Shown: positions 26,300-35,517 of the stretch, one piece after another | Layout: each line of letters starts with the position of its first letter | How positions within the stretch are numbered: the stretch's first letter is position 1 | NCBI GenBank assembly: GCA_018223105.1 | Contig: JAAEYY010000013.1 | Span: forward strand, 1 to 47,320 | Source of the DNA: a bacterium | GTDB taxonomy: Bacteria > Bacteroidota > Bacteroidia > NS11-12g > UBA9320 | Reading direction: 5' to 3' | DNA length: 47,320 nucleotides | Translations under genes and position numbers: made by a program | The notes under the pieces: model-generated | Database searches by the model: none | What the model was told of the DNA's origin: nothing | Seen by the model: the letters and a program-made list of their open reading frames with translations, nothing else

Positions 26300-27496
26300 A
26301 TGAAATTCTCTGAATATCGTCTCTCCGACGAAATAAAAAGAAACCTGGAAGAGATGGGCTTTAAGCGCCCAACCGATATTCAGTTCAAATGCATTCCCTC
26401 CATTCAAAAAGGAGAAGATGTCTTGGCTATTGCGCAAACCGGTACCGGTAAAACTGCAGCATTTGCAATTCCCGTTATTGATAAAATTCAAGCCATTAAG
26501 AGTAAGACTAAGTCGCAGGCAATTAGAGCATTGGTGATGGTACCTACTCGAGAACTCGCGGTTCAAATTAATCAGGTATTCAATCAAATAGGGAAGAAGA
26601 CCAAAGTTAAAACAGCTAGTATCTATGGTGGTGTGGAGCAAGATCAGCAAATTGAGAAATTACTACAAGGAGTAGATATTTTAGTGTCAACCCCTGGTAG
26701 GATGTTCGATTTGGTTCATCAGGGCTTCATTAAACTTGATAGGATAGAGGTACTCATTTTAGATGAAGCGGATCGCATGTTGGATCTTGGTTTTAATAAA
26801 GATATTCAGGATACAATCAGGCTGCTGCCAAGAAATAGACAAACGCTGTTTTTTTCGGCAACAATTGATAAGAACATAAAGAAATTGGCTTATGCCATAG
26901 TGCGAGATGCAATTCGCATCCAGATATCACCAAAAGATCCGGTAAGTAAGAATATTCACCACCAGGTGGCTTTTGTTGAAATGGATGATAAGCGCTTTTT
27001 CTTACAGCGATTAATAGCAGAAAACGATACTCAAAAGTTCCTGGTTTTTGTAAGGACGAAAGTCAGAGCAGAGCGGGTAAAAAAAGCACTGGAAAGATTG
27101 GATATTTCTTCGGATAGTCTTCACGGCGATAAAGAGCAAAAGGATCGGGAAAATGTGCTTCAAAAGTTCAAAGATGGCGAGAATTTGGTGCTCATTGCAA
27201 CGGATGTAAGTGCTCGTGGAATTGATATCCCAAATGTAGATTGGGTGGTAAATTACGATATCCCTGAAGTGGCCGAAAATTATGTGCATCGCATCGGAAG
27301 AACCGGTAGGGGAGTTCAGAAAGGAGAAGCTATCTCATTCTGCAGTAAAGAGGAAAAAGAGCTCTTAGAACAGATTGAGGCTTACACCTCATACCCAATC
27401 AACCGTGCAAAGGTGACCAAAGCCGAATACCAGGAAACCTTGGATATAGAAAAGGAAAAGAAAAACGATTGGCGTTCACTGATTGATGAACATTGA
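26300..27496 (+). CDS. DEAD-box ATP-dependent RNA helicase, RhlE-like
   Basis: 398 residues with all family motifs: Phe21 and the Q-motif (GFKRPTDIQ), Walker A AQTGTGKT (45-52), PTREL (82-86), TPGR (131-134), DEAD (155-158), SAT (186-188), ARGIDIPNVDWV (~305-316) and HRIGRTGR (330-337). It lacks the long basic C-terminal tail of larger DEAD-box proteins, which fits the RhlE-type short form. It should unwind short RNA duplexes in ribosome assembly or mRNA decay. It is divergent from the cyclase gene with only 84 bp between the starts. Confidence 0.92.
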   Translation: MKFSEYRLSDEIKRNLEEMGFKRPTDIQFKCIPSIQKGEDVLAIAQTGTGKTAAFAIPVIDKIQAIKSKTKSQAIRALVMVPTRELAVQINQVFNQIGKKTKVKTASIYGGVEQDQQIEKLLQGVDILVSTPGRMFDLVHQGFIKLDRIEVLILDEADRMLDLGFNKDIQDTIRLLPRNRQTLFFSATIDKNIKKLAYAIVRDAIRIQISPKDPVSKNIHHQVAFVEMDDKRFFLQRLIAENDTQKFLVFVRTKVRAERVKKALERLDISSDSLHGDKEQKDRENVLQKFKDGENLVLIATDVSARGIDIPNVDWVVNYDIPEVAENYVHRIGRTGRGVQKGEAISFCSKEEKELLEQIEAYTSYPINRAKVTKAEYQETLDIEKEKKNDWRSLIDEH

Positions 27497-27554
27497 AGGG
27501 CATCTCCCAAATTATAATAGCATGAATCTCTTCGGGTCCTAGAGTCCTTATGAG

Positions 27555-27580
27555 TTCACCTTCGCTAAAGCTACGGTGAA
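27555..27580. repeat. REP-like hairpin A
   Basis: TTCACC and GGTGAA arms enclose CTTCGCTAAAG-type sequence that pairs further inside. The downstream bases TGTAGATTCTCT resemble those after hairpin B. Confidence 0.65.
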
Positions 27581-27837
27581 TGTAGATTCTCTTTCGCTAT
27601 CTACTACGCGAAACGCTCCGTAGATCAGAGGAAAGCTTCGTAGAATGAAGATTCTCTTGCGCTAAATCTACATAGAATATAGATCCTCCGCGCCACCGCG
27701 TCTCTGCGAGAAAATAAATTGCCTAAAAAATGCCAAAAACTTCAGACTAAACAGAAAGAGTTTTAAATAGCACTTTGTGTCGTAGTGCCTTTGTGAGAAC
27801 ACCTTCTCCGTTAGCCAACGATTCTGGTTAATGCAGA

Positions 27838-27863
27838 TCCACCTTCGCTGAAGCTTTGGTGGA
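27838..27863. repeat. REP-like hairpin B
   Basis: TCCACC and GGTGGA arms around CTTCGCTGAAG. The arm differences from hairpin A are compensatory (TTCACC/GGTGAA versus TCCACC/GGTGGA), which keeps the stem paired and suggests that structure matters. Confidence 0.65.
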
Positions 27864-27901
27864 TTTGGATCCTCTGCGGCTCAGCGGCTCTGCGAGAACC
27901 T

Positions 27902-29098
27902 CTACTGCTTCACAAACCGAACCTGCTTCCCTTGATAACTTACAAAATAAATCCCCGGCTTAAGCCCCGAGATATCAAGTCGAATCACATTACTAGCACC
28001 GCTTTCCTTTACCACAATATTCCCACTCAAATCTTCACCCGTCATGGAAAGAATCTCCAAATCTTCCTTTACAAACTTCTTTTCACTTTTCAGCGTAATC
28101 ATGTTATGCGCAGGTTGAGGGTATGCGGCAATGTTTGAAGATGCTTTTTCGCTAATTTCAACTTCAAGAATGTTGGAATAGCCATTAACACCGTCAAAAT
28201 CAGTTTGCTTTATTCTGTAGTAAGATTGACCCTCTATAGGATCTACATCAACCGTAGTGTAATTTCGTATTGAACTGGAGTTGCCGGCAGCTTCTTTTTG
28301 ATCTATCACTTCCCAGTTTTCTTTATCAATGGATCTTTCAACTTCGAAAAGGGCATTATTATATTCGGATGAAGTAGACCAAGAGATTTTAACAATTTTA
28401 TTTTGAATATTTTCAATACTAAACTCAACATATTCAACGGATAAGTATCCGGAAAAGCAAATTGCAATGATGCTATCAGTGATGGAATTTGCGGAGTCTG
28501 TATCATTCAGAAATTCATAAAGTGTAACATTCCCGCTAAAAGTGGGTGTGTCTGTATTGGCGACATTGCAGAAATTCTGACAAGTAGTTAAAGCAGCTGC
28601 AATACCATTTAAACTAACACCGGTGTTTTTAGAAATATCAATTCGGTCGGCGAGGATGGTTCCGCATCCTTCCAATTCTCCGCCGTGGTGCTTGAAATCG
28701 TGATTGTCTTCAAGTTTTATTTGTCCGCTATTGAAAATATAGCCGTCACTGTGAAGTTCTTGGGTGTAAATGAAACCGGAATTGAAGATTTGACCGTCAT
28801 TATGCATATCCTTTTCAATATTCACAACTCCGTTATTGGTGAGATTGCCGGTTGATTCAACTGATATTCTTCTGTTTCCAATAATCTGTGAACCTGCGCC
28901 AACAGAAACAAATCCTTCAAAATCAATATCAGAATTGAGGGTCACCGTATGCCCATTAATAACGTAGACTGTATCTGTAACTTCAACGGGATCGGGAAAA
29001 CCGGAGGCGTTCCACGACTTGTTGCCTGAAGAGGTGTAGGTAGCGGCAGTGCATGTAAAAACTGCGCATAATAGTAGTAGTATAGTGGTAGTTCTCAT
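27902..29098 (-). CDS. T9SS-secreted protein of unknown function, 398 residues
   Basis: A signal peptide (MRTTTILLLLCAVFTCTAA) is followed by a region of repeated short beta motifs (SGNLTNNGVVNIEKD, NDGQIFNSGFIY, SDGYIFNSGQIKL) that reads like a right-handed beta-helix. A stretch typical of the region before T9SS tails comes next (KISWSTSSEYNNALFEVER, then YYRIKQTDFDG). The C-terminus (AAYPQPAHNMI, ending VRFVKQ) is a T9SS type A sorting domain. No catalytic motif is seen. It is divergent from a similar secreted protein gene at 29346, with a ~250-bp intergenic region. The function is probably structural or adhesive, by inference from the fold. Confidence 0.8.
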   Translation of the reverse strand: MRTTTILLLLCAVFTCTAATYTSSGNKSWNASGFPDPVEVTDTVYVINGHTVTLNSDIDFEGFVSVGAGSQIIGNRRISVESTGNLTNNGVVNIEKDMHNDGQIFNSGFIYTQELHSDGYIFNSGQIKLEDNHDFKHHGGELEGCGTILADRIDISKNTGVSLNGIAAALTTCQNFCNVANTDTPTFSGNVTLYEFLNDTDSANSITDSIIAICFSGYLSVEYVEFSIENIQNKIVKISWSTSSEYNNALFEVERSIDKENWEVIDQKEAAGNSSSIRNYTTVDVDPIEGQSYYRIKQTDFDGVNGYSNILEVEISEKASSNIAAYPQPAHNMITLKSEKKFVKEDLEILSMTGEDLSGNIVVKESGASNVIRLDISGLKPGIYFVSYQGKQVRFVKQ

Positions 29099-29345
29099 CT
29101 TTAAATAGTAGTAGTTGTTAGGTTAATTACGATGAAAAACGCGTTTTGGTTTCGCTTTTCTCATCGAGTGCCACGAATATAAGCTTTAATTCTTAAAATT
29201 AGAGACAATTGTCTATAAAAAGGAAATATGACAAATGTATGCTCCTGCTCGACTCAATTTGCTCTAGTTCCTGTTACCAGAAGATCTTGTCATTGAACGT
29301 TTCTTGTGTATAACCCTAATCATAGATTGGCCTTATTTGCAGTCT

Positions 29346-30413
29346 ATGATGAAAGTATCTTTACAAACTTTATTTCTTGTTCTAGCCTCATTGTTTTGCA
29401 CAACAGCACATGCTTCTAACCTGAGTATAAGTTCTACTTCTTACAATAGCACAAGCTTGTTCTCTTCAGTTGGAGATGGTGATACCATTTTTATTGCTGC
29501 TCAACTGCGCACAGACGGCAGTGGTACTTGTGATAAATACATCGATTTATCAACTAAGGATGTTGTTATTGTGATTGAGAATGGTGGCGACATGAGATTG
29601 TTTTCACAGTGTTGGTTGATCATTAACACAGAAAGCGAGTTAATTATTGAGTCAGGCGGTGCTTTAACTCATGCATCAAACAATAGAGGGATTGTAGTCG
29701 TGGATGAAGCTAATGGTAATGGCTTGATATGTGCTACTGGAAGCGGAAACACACCGAATCCCTTATATACACCGCCTGTCTCGTGTATTGCGGGAATTAG
29801 TAGTGCAAGTAATTTAACTACTGATACTTCATTGTTGTCTTTCACACAAATTATTTCAAACGGAGGTCTCGTTGGCGGAGCAGTACTTCCGGTATCTTGG
29901 ATGAGCTTTTCTGCATCTAGAGTTGATAATAAAGTGAAGCTCGAATGGCATACAGCCTCCGAGTTGAATTGCAGTCATTATGTGGTTCAACGTTCTCTTG
30001 AAGGGCAAGTATGGGAGAGTATCGGAACGCTTAAAGGTAAGGGGACTACACAGTCAATCAGCTCCTATTTTTTTGATGACAATGACCCTAAAGAAAATAT
30101 CTATTACCGCTTGGCGCAGTACGATTACAATGGAAAGGTTTCTTACTCAAATGTTGCTCGTGTAGTATCAAACAAGGATCCGGATTGGGTTCGTGTTTTC
30201 CCAAACCCCAGCTTAGGTGATTTTGAGGTAAAGTCCGAAATTGAGGGGAAGATCGCTCAAATCGATATTTACGACCTTCAGGGTAATTTAATTGCATCTA
30301 AATCTAATGTCGTGAAACGGGAAGCAAGATTTACGCTTGAGCCTGGGATTTATTTGGTGGTAATTTTAGATTTAGATCAGAATAGATCTGTAAAGAGATT
30401 GATTATTCAGTAG
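29346..30413 (+). CDS. T9SS-secreted protein of unknown function, 355 residues
   Basis: I start at the ATG at 29346, which with the ATG at 29349 opens a signal peptide (MMKVSLQTLFLVLASLFCTT). The upstream in-frame TTG at 29304 would add a non-signal stretch. The N-terminal half has no recognised domain. The second half shares the layout of the divergent gene at 27902 (VKLEWHTASELNCSHYVVQ, then YYRLAQYDYNGKVSYSN) and ends in a T9SS sorting domain (VFPNPSLGDFEV, ending RLIIQ). The shared middle region suggests that both came from the same modular stock. It is convergent with the LysR gene, with an 8-bp gap. Confidence 0.78.
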   Translation: MMKVSLQTLFLVLASLFCTTAHASNLSISSTSYNSTSLFSSVGDGDTIFIAAQLRTDGSGTCDKYIDLSTKDVVIVIENGGDMRLFSQCWLIINTESELIIESGGALTHASNNRGIVVVDEANGNGLICATGSGNTPNPLYTPPVSCIAGISSASNLTTDTSLLSFTQIISNGGLVGGAVLPVSWMSFSASRVDNKVKLEWHTASELNCSHYVVQRSLEGQVWESIGTLKGKGTTQSISSYFFDDNDPKENIYYRLAQYDYNGKVSYSNVARVVSNKDPDWVRVFPNPSLGDFEVKSEIEGKIAQIDIYDLQGNLIASKSNVVKREARFTLEPGIYLVVILDLDQNRSVKRLIIQ

Positions 30414-30421
30414 CTCTCTTT

Positions 30422-31321
30422 TCAGGCTTTGAATTGATCGTACCAGTTAAAATGTTTATGTATCAATTCTTCTTTGTTTTCCCGGATATGAGAAAGGAAA
30501 GACTGAGCAACCGGAGATAGTTTTTTATCTTCTAACCATATTAAACGCCACTCCGTTCGAAGAGGTAGGTTCTTCTTGGGTATAATTCTTAAGGAGCCGT
30601 CTAATAACTGGTTTTTTATACCAATTAATGGAAGAATTGAATCGCCTAAACCAGCGATAACAGCTTGCTTAACCGCTTCGTTTGATGTCAGCTCAATTCT
30701 TTTACTCGAAAGACCTTTCTTGCCTTTGAAATAAGCCTCCATAGCCTGCCTTGTGGCTGAACCTTTTTCTCTGTAGATCAAAGTGTTACTGTTGTTTTTG
30801 TGTTCTGTTGACCCGATTAAATACAGCTTATTTTCAATTAAAATTTCTTCCTTTACTTTAAATTCATCCGGAATAACGGATACGATGGCAAAATCAATTT
30901 CATTCTTCTTTAAACTTTGCATCACTTTAGTCTTATTCGTTACATCCAATACTAAATCTATTCCCGGATGTAAATCCAAATAATCTGTCAAGAAATAAGG
31001 AATTACATATTTCCCGGTTGAGGCCGATGAGATCTTTAGGCGACCGGCCAGTAAACCATTAAACTCTCTGGTTTTATACTTTAAAGTGTTAAGCTCATTG
31101 AGTGCTCTTTCTGCAATCTGAGCAATTTCTCTCCCAAAATCTGTTACATAAAGCTTCTTCCCAATGATCTCCGTCAATGGAACATCAAACTGATCTTGGA
31201 AATTTTTCAGTTGAATTGATACCGCAGGTTGGGTTAGAAAAAGTTCTTCGGATGCCCGCGTAACACTTCCTGTTTCTGCCACTTTGAGGAATACCTTGAG
31301 CTGATTTACTGTATAATTCAT
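30422..31321 (-). CDS. LysR-family regulator, CbbR-like
   Basis: 299 residues. A winged helix-turn-helix (VNQLKVFLKVAETGSVTRAS; LTQPAVSIQLKNFQ) occupies residues 1-60, and a LysR co-inducer domain (~90-290) follows. The sequence pattern resembles CbbR-type regulators of CO2 fixation genes. It has no cysteine, which argues against an OxyR role even though katG is close by. The gene is divergent from dabB with 95 bp between starts, and a perfect inverted repeat lies there (31338-31370). It most likely controls the dab genes in response to inorganic carbon or a metabolite; that is inference from position. Confidence 0.85.
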   Translation of the reverse strand: MNYTVNQLKVFLKVAETGSVTRASEELFLTQPAVSIQLKNFQDQFDVPLTEIIGKKLYVTDFGREIAQIAERALNELNTLKYKTREFNGLLAGRLKISSASTGKYVIPYFLTDYLDLHPGIDLVLDVTNKTKVMQSLKKNEIDFAIVSVIPDEFKVKEEILIENKLYLIGSTEHKNNSNTLIYREKGSATRQAMEAYFKGKKGLSSKRIELTSNEAVKQAVIAGLGDSILPLIGIKNQLLDGSLRIIPKKNLPLRTEWRLIWLEDKKLSPVAQSFLSHIRENKEELIHKHFNWYDQFKA

Positions 31322-31337
31322 AAAAATAATTAATGGA

Positions 31338-31370
31338 TTGCATAATAACTATAAATAAAAAATTATGCAA
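31338..31370. promoter_or_regulatory. Candidate LysR operator
   Basis: Perfect nine-base inverted repeat TTGCATAAT (31338-31346) / ATTATGCAA (31362-31370) with a 15-base AT-rich spacer, in the 95-bp region between the lysR and dabB starts. The arms fit the T-N11-A style dyads of LysR regulators, although the spacer is on the long side. Confidence 0.6.
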
Positions 31371-31416
31371 ATCTCGATTTTACTTTGCAGTAGAAATGAT
31401 AAAACAAGCGAGATAA

Positions 31417-33015
31417 ATGATTGATAATATATTAATAGCCACGACTTTACTTCCTGCTATTAGCCTAATTATACTTGGCTCATATCTGGCTCTTGGAAAA
31501 AACGAAAATTCGGGAGCTGCATACAAATTTCTCAAAGCCGTTCTATTGTTTTCTATACCCGCTGCTGTAGTTGCTATGGTAACTGTGTTTAATCAAAGCT
31601 TCATTCAATCTAACTTTATTGGAGTTTTCGATTTAGGGATTCAATTTAGATTAGATACACTCAATCTTCTCATGTATTGCGTGGTTTCTATAATAGCTTT
31701 AGTAGTCTTAAAATTTAGTGGGAATTACATGTCAGGAGATCCCAGAAAGAATGTCTTCTTAGGTCGGCTGTCAATAACAGTGGCACTGGTTTTCTTGTTC
31801 TTGCTGTCTAATAATCTCCTGATAATGCTCTTGGCTTGGGTCTCAATTAGCCTCAGTCTACACAAGCTTCTTGTTTTCTATCCCGAACGTGTTAAAGCTC
31901 AACTCGCAGCAGGCAAGAAATTCATTGTGGCTAGGATAGGAGATGTGACATTAATAAGCGCTTTTATATTGATTTACACTGAATTTAACACAGGTAATAT
32001 CTCAGAAATCCTGATGAGCCTTAATTCAGGGGCACAAGCATCAATAGGCCTTGAAGTTGCAATGGTCTTATTAGTGCTAACCGCCGTATTGAAATCTGCT
32101 CAACTTCCTTTTCACGGGTGGCTTATAGATGTCATGGAATCACCAACTCCTATATCTGCTTTGCTACATGCAGGTTTATTAAATGCCGGCCCATTTTTGA
32201 TTATTAGGTTTTCACCGCTGTTTAATGTGTCTAGCCTTGCACCGGTTCTTTTAACCATTATCGGAGCAAGCACTGCAATATTTGGATCTATTGTCTTCTC
32301 AAAACAGACTGCAATTAAGACTTCACTCGCTTATTCGAGTGTTGCACACATGGGATTCACTCTAATGCTCTCCGGTTTCGGCTTGTATTCAGCTTCAATG
32401 CTGCATTTAGTTGCGCATTCCTTTTACAAAGCACACGCCTTCTTGTCTTCAGGAACGGCCATTGAGCAGAGCCGTTTAAATGTGGTAAATACGGGTAAAC
32501 GAAACTATGATCCTTTTGTGATCAGTATTGGTTTTGTAGTAACTCTCTTTTTGTTCTGGATGGTTCAGTCTCTTTGGTCCTCTTTTGGAGCAGAAGAAGC
32601 AAGTCACTACACTATACTAGGGATCATCGTATTTCTAGGAATACTCAATCTGTTGGTAAATACAATCGATTCCAAAGTTTCTCCGCTACTTTTACTACGA
32701 GTAACAGCGCTTTCGGTTCTAACACTACTTGTATTCTTCGGCTTGGAGTTTAGCATGAGGACCTTTTTAACAGAACAGGTGCCTGTGTTAGAAACTGCGT
32801 CACAAGCCAAGCAGTGGCTCACTATAATAGTGGCGCTGGTTTCTTTCACTGTCTTGTTGATGTCTTCATTACTTAAAAGATCGGCATCGAACCAAAGTCA
32901 ACGTCTTCAAGTACACATTAAGAATGGGTTCTATCTTAATATGATTTTTGATCGTATTGCGCTGAATAAGCTGCACCCAATTAAAGCTAAAAGTTCAACC
33001 AAACACCAGAACTAG
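31417..33015 (+). CDS. dabB: DabB, proton-conducting subunit of the DAB inorganic carbon transporter
   Basis: 532 residues with about 14 membrane helices, of the NuoL/MrpA antiporter-like family. The signature KSAQLPFHGWLIDVMESP (Lys226, His233, Glu241) followed by TPISALLHAG is the conserved proton-channel core. The size fits DabB rather than the longer NuoL. It lies 17 bp upstream of dabA in one operon and opposite a CbbR-like regulator. In characterised systems DabB supplies ion-driven energy to DabA, which converts CO2 to bicarbonate in the cytoplasm. The ATG at 31417 is supported by the first membrane helix starting at once. Confidence 0.88.
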   Translation: MIDNILIATTLLPAISLIILGSYLALGKNENSGAAYKFLKAVLLFSIPAAVVAMVTVFNQSFIQSNFIGVFDLGIQFRLDTLNLLMYCVVSIIALVVLKFSGNYMSGDPRKNVFLGRLSITVALVFLFLLSNNLLIMLLAWVSISLSLHKLLVFYPERVKAQLAAGKKFIVARIGDVTLISAFILIYTEFNTGNISEILMSLNSGAQASIGLEVAMVLLVLTAVLKSAQLPFHGWLIDVMESPTPISALLHAGLLNAGPFLIIRFSPLFNVSSLAPVLLTIIGASTAIFGSIVFSKQTAIKTSLAYSSVAHMGFTLMLSGFGLYSASMLHLVAHSFYKAHAFLSSGTAIEQSRLNVVNTGKRNYDPFVISIGFVVTLFLFWMVQSLWSSFGAEEASHYTILGIIVFLGILNLLVNTIDSKVSPLLLLRVTALSVLTLLVFFGLEFSMRTFLTEQVPVLETASQAKQWLTIIVALVSFTVLLMSSLLKRSASNQSQRLQVHIKNGFYLNMIFDRIALNKLHPIKAKSSTKHQN

Positions 33016-33032
33016 AAAGACTGATCAACTCA

Positions 33033-35504
33033 ATGATTAACGAAATTATGAATCAGAATTCAACATTCATGCAAGAGATCCTCGAGAACGTAACAAAAAG
33101 GGTAGCTCCAACGTGGTCTTTAAAAAATGCCATTGCTGTTAACCCTTTTTTAGGCCTTGCCGATAAAACATTTGAGGAGGCGAGCATGCTGCTACACAAG
33201 ACGGCGGGTATCAATACAACAATGTCTCTTTCCTATTACATGGATCGCGTGAGCGCTCATGAAATTAAAACGAAGCATCTTGCTGAGGCATTGGATTTTC
33301 TCGGCTTAGATCATATTGATGTTAATGCTCTACGATCTGCCGGTAGTCGTTTTGCAAGTAACGAGCTTGAGCAAAAGGCGAATAAGGTTCCAACTTTCAT
33401 GGACATGGCTTCAAATGGCCATTTAAATGATTGGTCGTCTTATGTTATAGAGAAAGTATCCTTCTGGTCGGCATCTTATTTTAAGGATAAAGAGATAAAG
33501 ACTATTCCCGGATCTTCATGCAACTTATTTAATGCTTGGAGACAAGAAGCACTGATAGATAAGTCTTTCAATATCAAAGGGCATCGAAATTACCATCAAA
33601 ATCTTCAGGCTCTTCCAAATGATCCTAAGGAATTAATTCAAAAAGTACTCAATACTTTAAACTTAAATTCTGAAGAAGCTGAAATATACCTACTCACTCT
33701 TTTGATGAAGGTTTATGGTTGGTCTTCATACATAGCAGGAGTAGATTGGAATAACAATCTCTACGGAGGAAATACAGACCATTTGAAGGAGTTCATTGCA
33801 GTTCTTCTTGCAATAGACTTCTCCTTTCATCAAGAAGGATTTGCCTCCAAATTAAAGGGTCAAATCAAGAGCATTGGGGATCAAACTAAACAGTTGAACT
33901 ATCTCCACATTAAAATGATTATGCAGACGGCATATGATATCTCGGCTCAAGAAAGCTTAATCGAGAAATTTGATGATGCGGATGTGCGAAATGACGAAAG
34001 AGCTGAAACGAAAGTTCAAGCTGTTTTTTGTATTGATGTAAGATCGGAGCCTTTCAGAAGGCATTTGGAAGAAACAGATCCTACTGTTGATACCATTGGC
34101 TTCGCAGGGTTCTTCGGTTTTCCTGTGCAGTATAAGCCACTAAACTATAGCTCAGGTAAGAACCAATGCCCCGCCTTAATCCCATCAAACTTTAAGGTAA
34201 AAGAGTCTTATACAGATCTTAAACTGTATGAAAAAGCCATGAAACAGCGAACCTTGAAGCACCAATTCCTTCGCGTATGGAAATCCTTCAAGTCTCAGCC
34301 CATTTCTTCATTCAGTTTTGTGAGTCCCTTGGGTATCTCATATCTCTTCAAGTTAGTAACAGATTCTATGGGATGGACAAACCCATCCGTCGACAATGAA
34401 GAATCAGGCCATTCAAAGAATACGGAAAAGACGATTAATATTGATCATATCAGCTTGGCAGAAAAGGCACAAACAGCCGCTTCAGCGCTCAAAGGAATGG
34501 GACTGGATCGCAATTTGGCTCCATTGGTGCTTCTAGCCGGACACAAAGCAGAGTCAGTAAATAACCCTCACGCTACAGGTTTAGATTGCGGTGCATGCGG
34601 AGGCCATTCAGGCGAGATAAATGCACTAACTGCTGCTACTGTCTTAAATGATGTTGAGGTTAGACAAAAACTTGAAGATGATCATGGAATTTCGGTTCCA
34701 AAAGATACTCACTTTGTTGCAGGGCTACACAATACCACAACAGATGAATTCACTATATTAAATACATCTGCTACTCCGGGTTCACACAAAGCCCTTCTCG
34801 AAAAACTTACTCAAAACCTTAAAAGGGCAGGCAAAAAGACCAGACAAGAAAGAAGTAAGCGATTTGATTTGGAGAATGGTGATATTGATAAATTAATAAG
34901 CCAACGAAGCAAAGACTGGTCGCAAGTTAGACCTGAATGGGGACTAGCGGGTTGCAATGCGATAGTAATTGCGCCCAGGGCTATGACGAAAGAGGTAAAC
35001 CTGGAAGGACGATCGTTCTTGCATTCCTACAACTGGAAAGAAGATGAAGGTTATGCATTGCTCGAAAGCATAATGGCTGCTCCGATGGTAGTGAGTAGCT
35101 GGATCAACCTTTATTACTACGGAAGTACAGTAGACAATACAAGATTAGGAGCGGGAAATAAAACACTTCACAATGTTACTGCAGGATTAGGTGTTCTTGA
35201 AGGTTCTTCAGGAGATTTAAAGGTGGGTTTGCCATGGCAATCGATTCACGACGGTACTAGATTCCAGCATTTGCCACAAAGACTCAATGTCTTTATTAAT
35301 GCGCCAACTTCAGCAATCAACCAAGTCTTAGCCAAACATCCCGAACTGCAGAATTTATTCGATAATCAATGGATTTACTTATTCAGTTTGAATGAGGATG
35401 CAAAAGTGGAATCTCAATATGTAGGAGACCAATCTTGGAAGAATATAAAAACTAAGAAACACACACCTGAAACAGTAGAGAAACAAGAATTAGAACTAGT
35501 ATAA
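33033..35504 (+). CDS. dabA: DabA, carbonic anhydrase-like subunit of the DAB inorganic carbon transporter
   Basis: 823 residues, family DUF2309/UPF0753. The zinc-site residues of the characterised DabA are all present: Cys333 and Asp335 (VFCIDVRSEP), His504 (LAGHKAESVNNP) and Cys519 (LDCGACGG). The His-Cys spacing of 15 equals that in the Halothiobacillus protein (H524/C539, from memory). DabA is a peripheral zinc protein with a beta-carbonic anhydrase-like active site that hydrates CO2 one way when coupled to DabB. No other CO2-fixation gene is in the window, so the likely use is supplying bicarbonate to carboxylases in a heterotroph. Confidence 0.92.
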   Translation: MINEIMNQNSTFMQEILENVTKRVAPTWSLKNAIAVNPFLGLADKTFEEASMLLHKTAGINTTMSLSYYMDRVSAHEIKTKHLAEALDFLGLDHIDVNALRSAGSRFASNELEQKANKVPTFMDMASNGHLNDWSSYVIEKVSFWSASYFKDKEIKTIPGSSCNLFNAWRQEALIDKSFNIKGHRNYHQNLQALPNDPKELIQKVLNTLNLNSEEAEIYLLTLLMKVYGWSSYIAGVDWNNNLYGGNTDHLKEFIAVLLAIDFSFHQEGFASKLKGQIKSIGDQTKQLNYLHIKMIMQTAYDISAQESLIEKFDDADVRNDERAETKVQAVFCIDVRSEPFRRHLEETDPTVDTIGFAGFFGFPVQYKPLNYSSGKNQCPALIPSNFKVKESYTDLKLYEKAMKQRTLKHQFLRVWKSFKSQPISSFSFVSPLGISYLFKLVTDSMGWTNPSVDNEESGHSKNTEKTINIDHISLAEKAQTAASALKGMGLDRNLAPLVLLAGHKAESVNNPHATGLDCGACGGHSGEINALTAATVLNDVEVRQKLEDDHGISVPKDTHFVAGLHNTTTDEFTILNTSATPGSHKALLEKLTQNLKRAGKKTRQERSKRFDLENGDIDKLISQRSKDWSQVRPEWGLAGCNAIVIAPRAMTKEVNLEGRSFLHSYNWKEDEGYALLESIMAAPMVVSSWINLYYYGSTVDNTRLGAGNKTLHNVTAGLGVLEGSSGDLKVGLPWQSIHDGTRFQHLPQRLNVFINAPTSAINQVLAKHPELQNLFDNQWIYLFSLNEDAKVESQYVGDQSWKNIKTKKHTPETVEKQELELV

Positions 35505-35517
35505 AATTATTAAAAAT

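Larger units (their letters stand above)
27497..27901. repeat. Repeat-rich intergenic island
   Basis: 405 bp with no gene. It contains two related hairpins (27555-27580 and 27838-27863, listed separately) and three related TCTCTGCGAGAA-like blocks: near 27690-27715, a diverged copy near 27775-27800 (CCTTTGTGAGAA), and near 27871-27900. Such hairpins and 'CTCTGCG' phrases recur between genes in many Bacteroidota genomes as I recall, so this looks like an accumulation of dispersed non-coding repeats. Confidence 0.65.

Noticed and set aside
26216..26650. 145-codon N-terminal extension of the cyclase frame
   Set aside because: It runs through the start of the divergent DEAD-box helicase gene, has odd composition, and lies ahead of a clean signal peptide at GTG 26215.
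30422..31321. LysR regulator as OxyR controlling katG
   Set aside because: The protein has no cysteine, so it lacks the redox pair of OxyR. It is divergent from dabB and separated from katG by the dab operon and its terminator.
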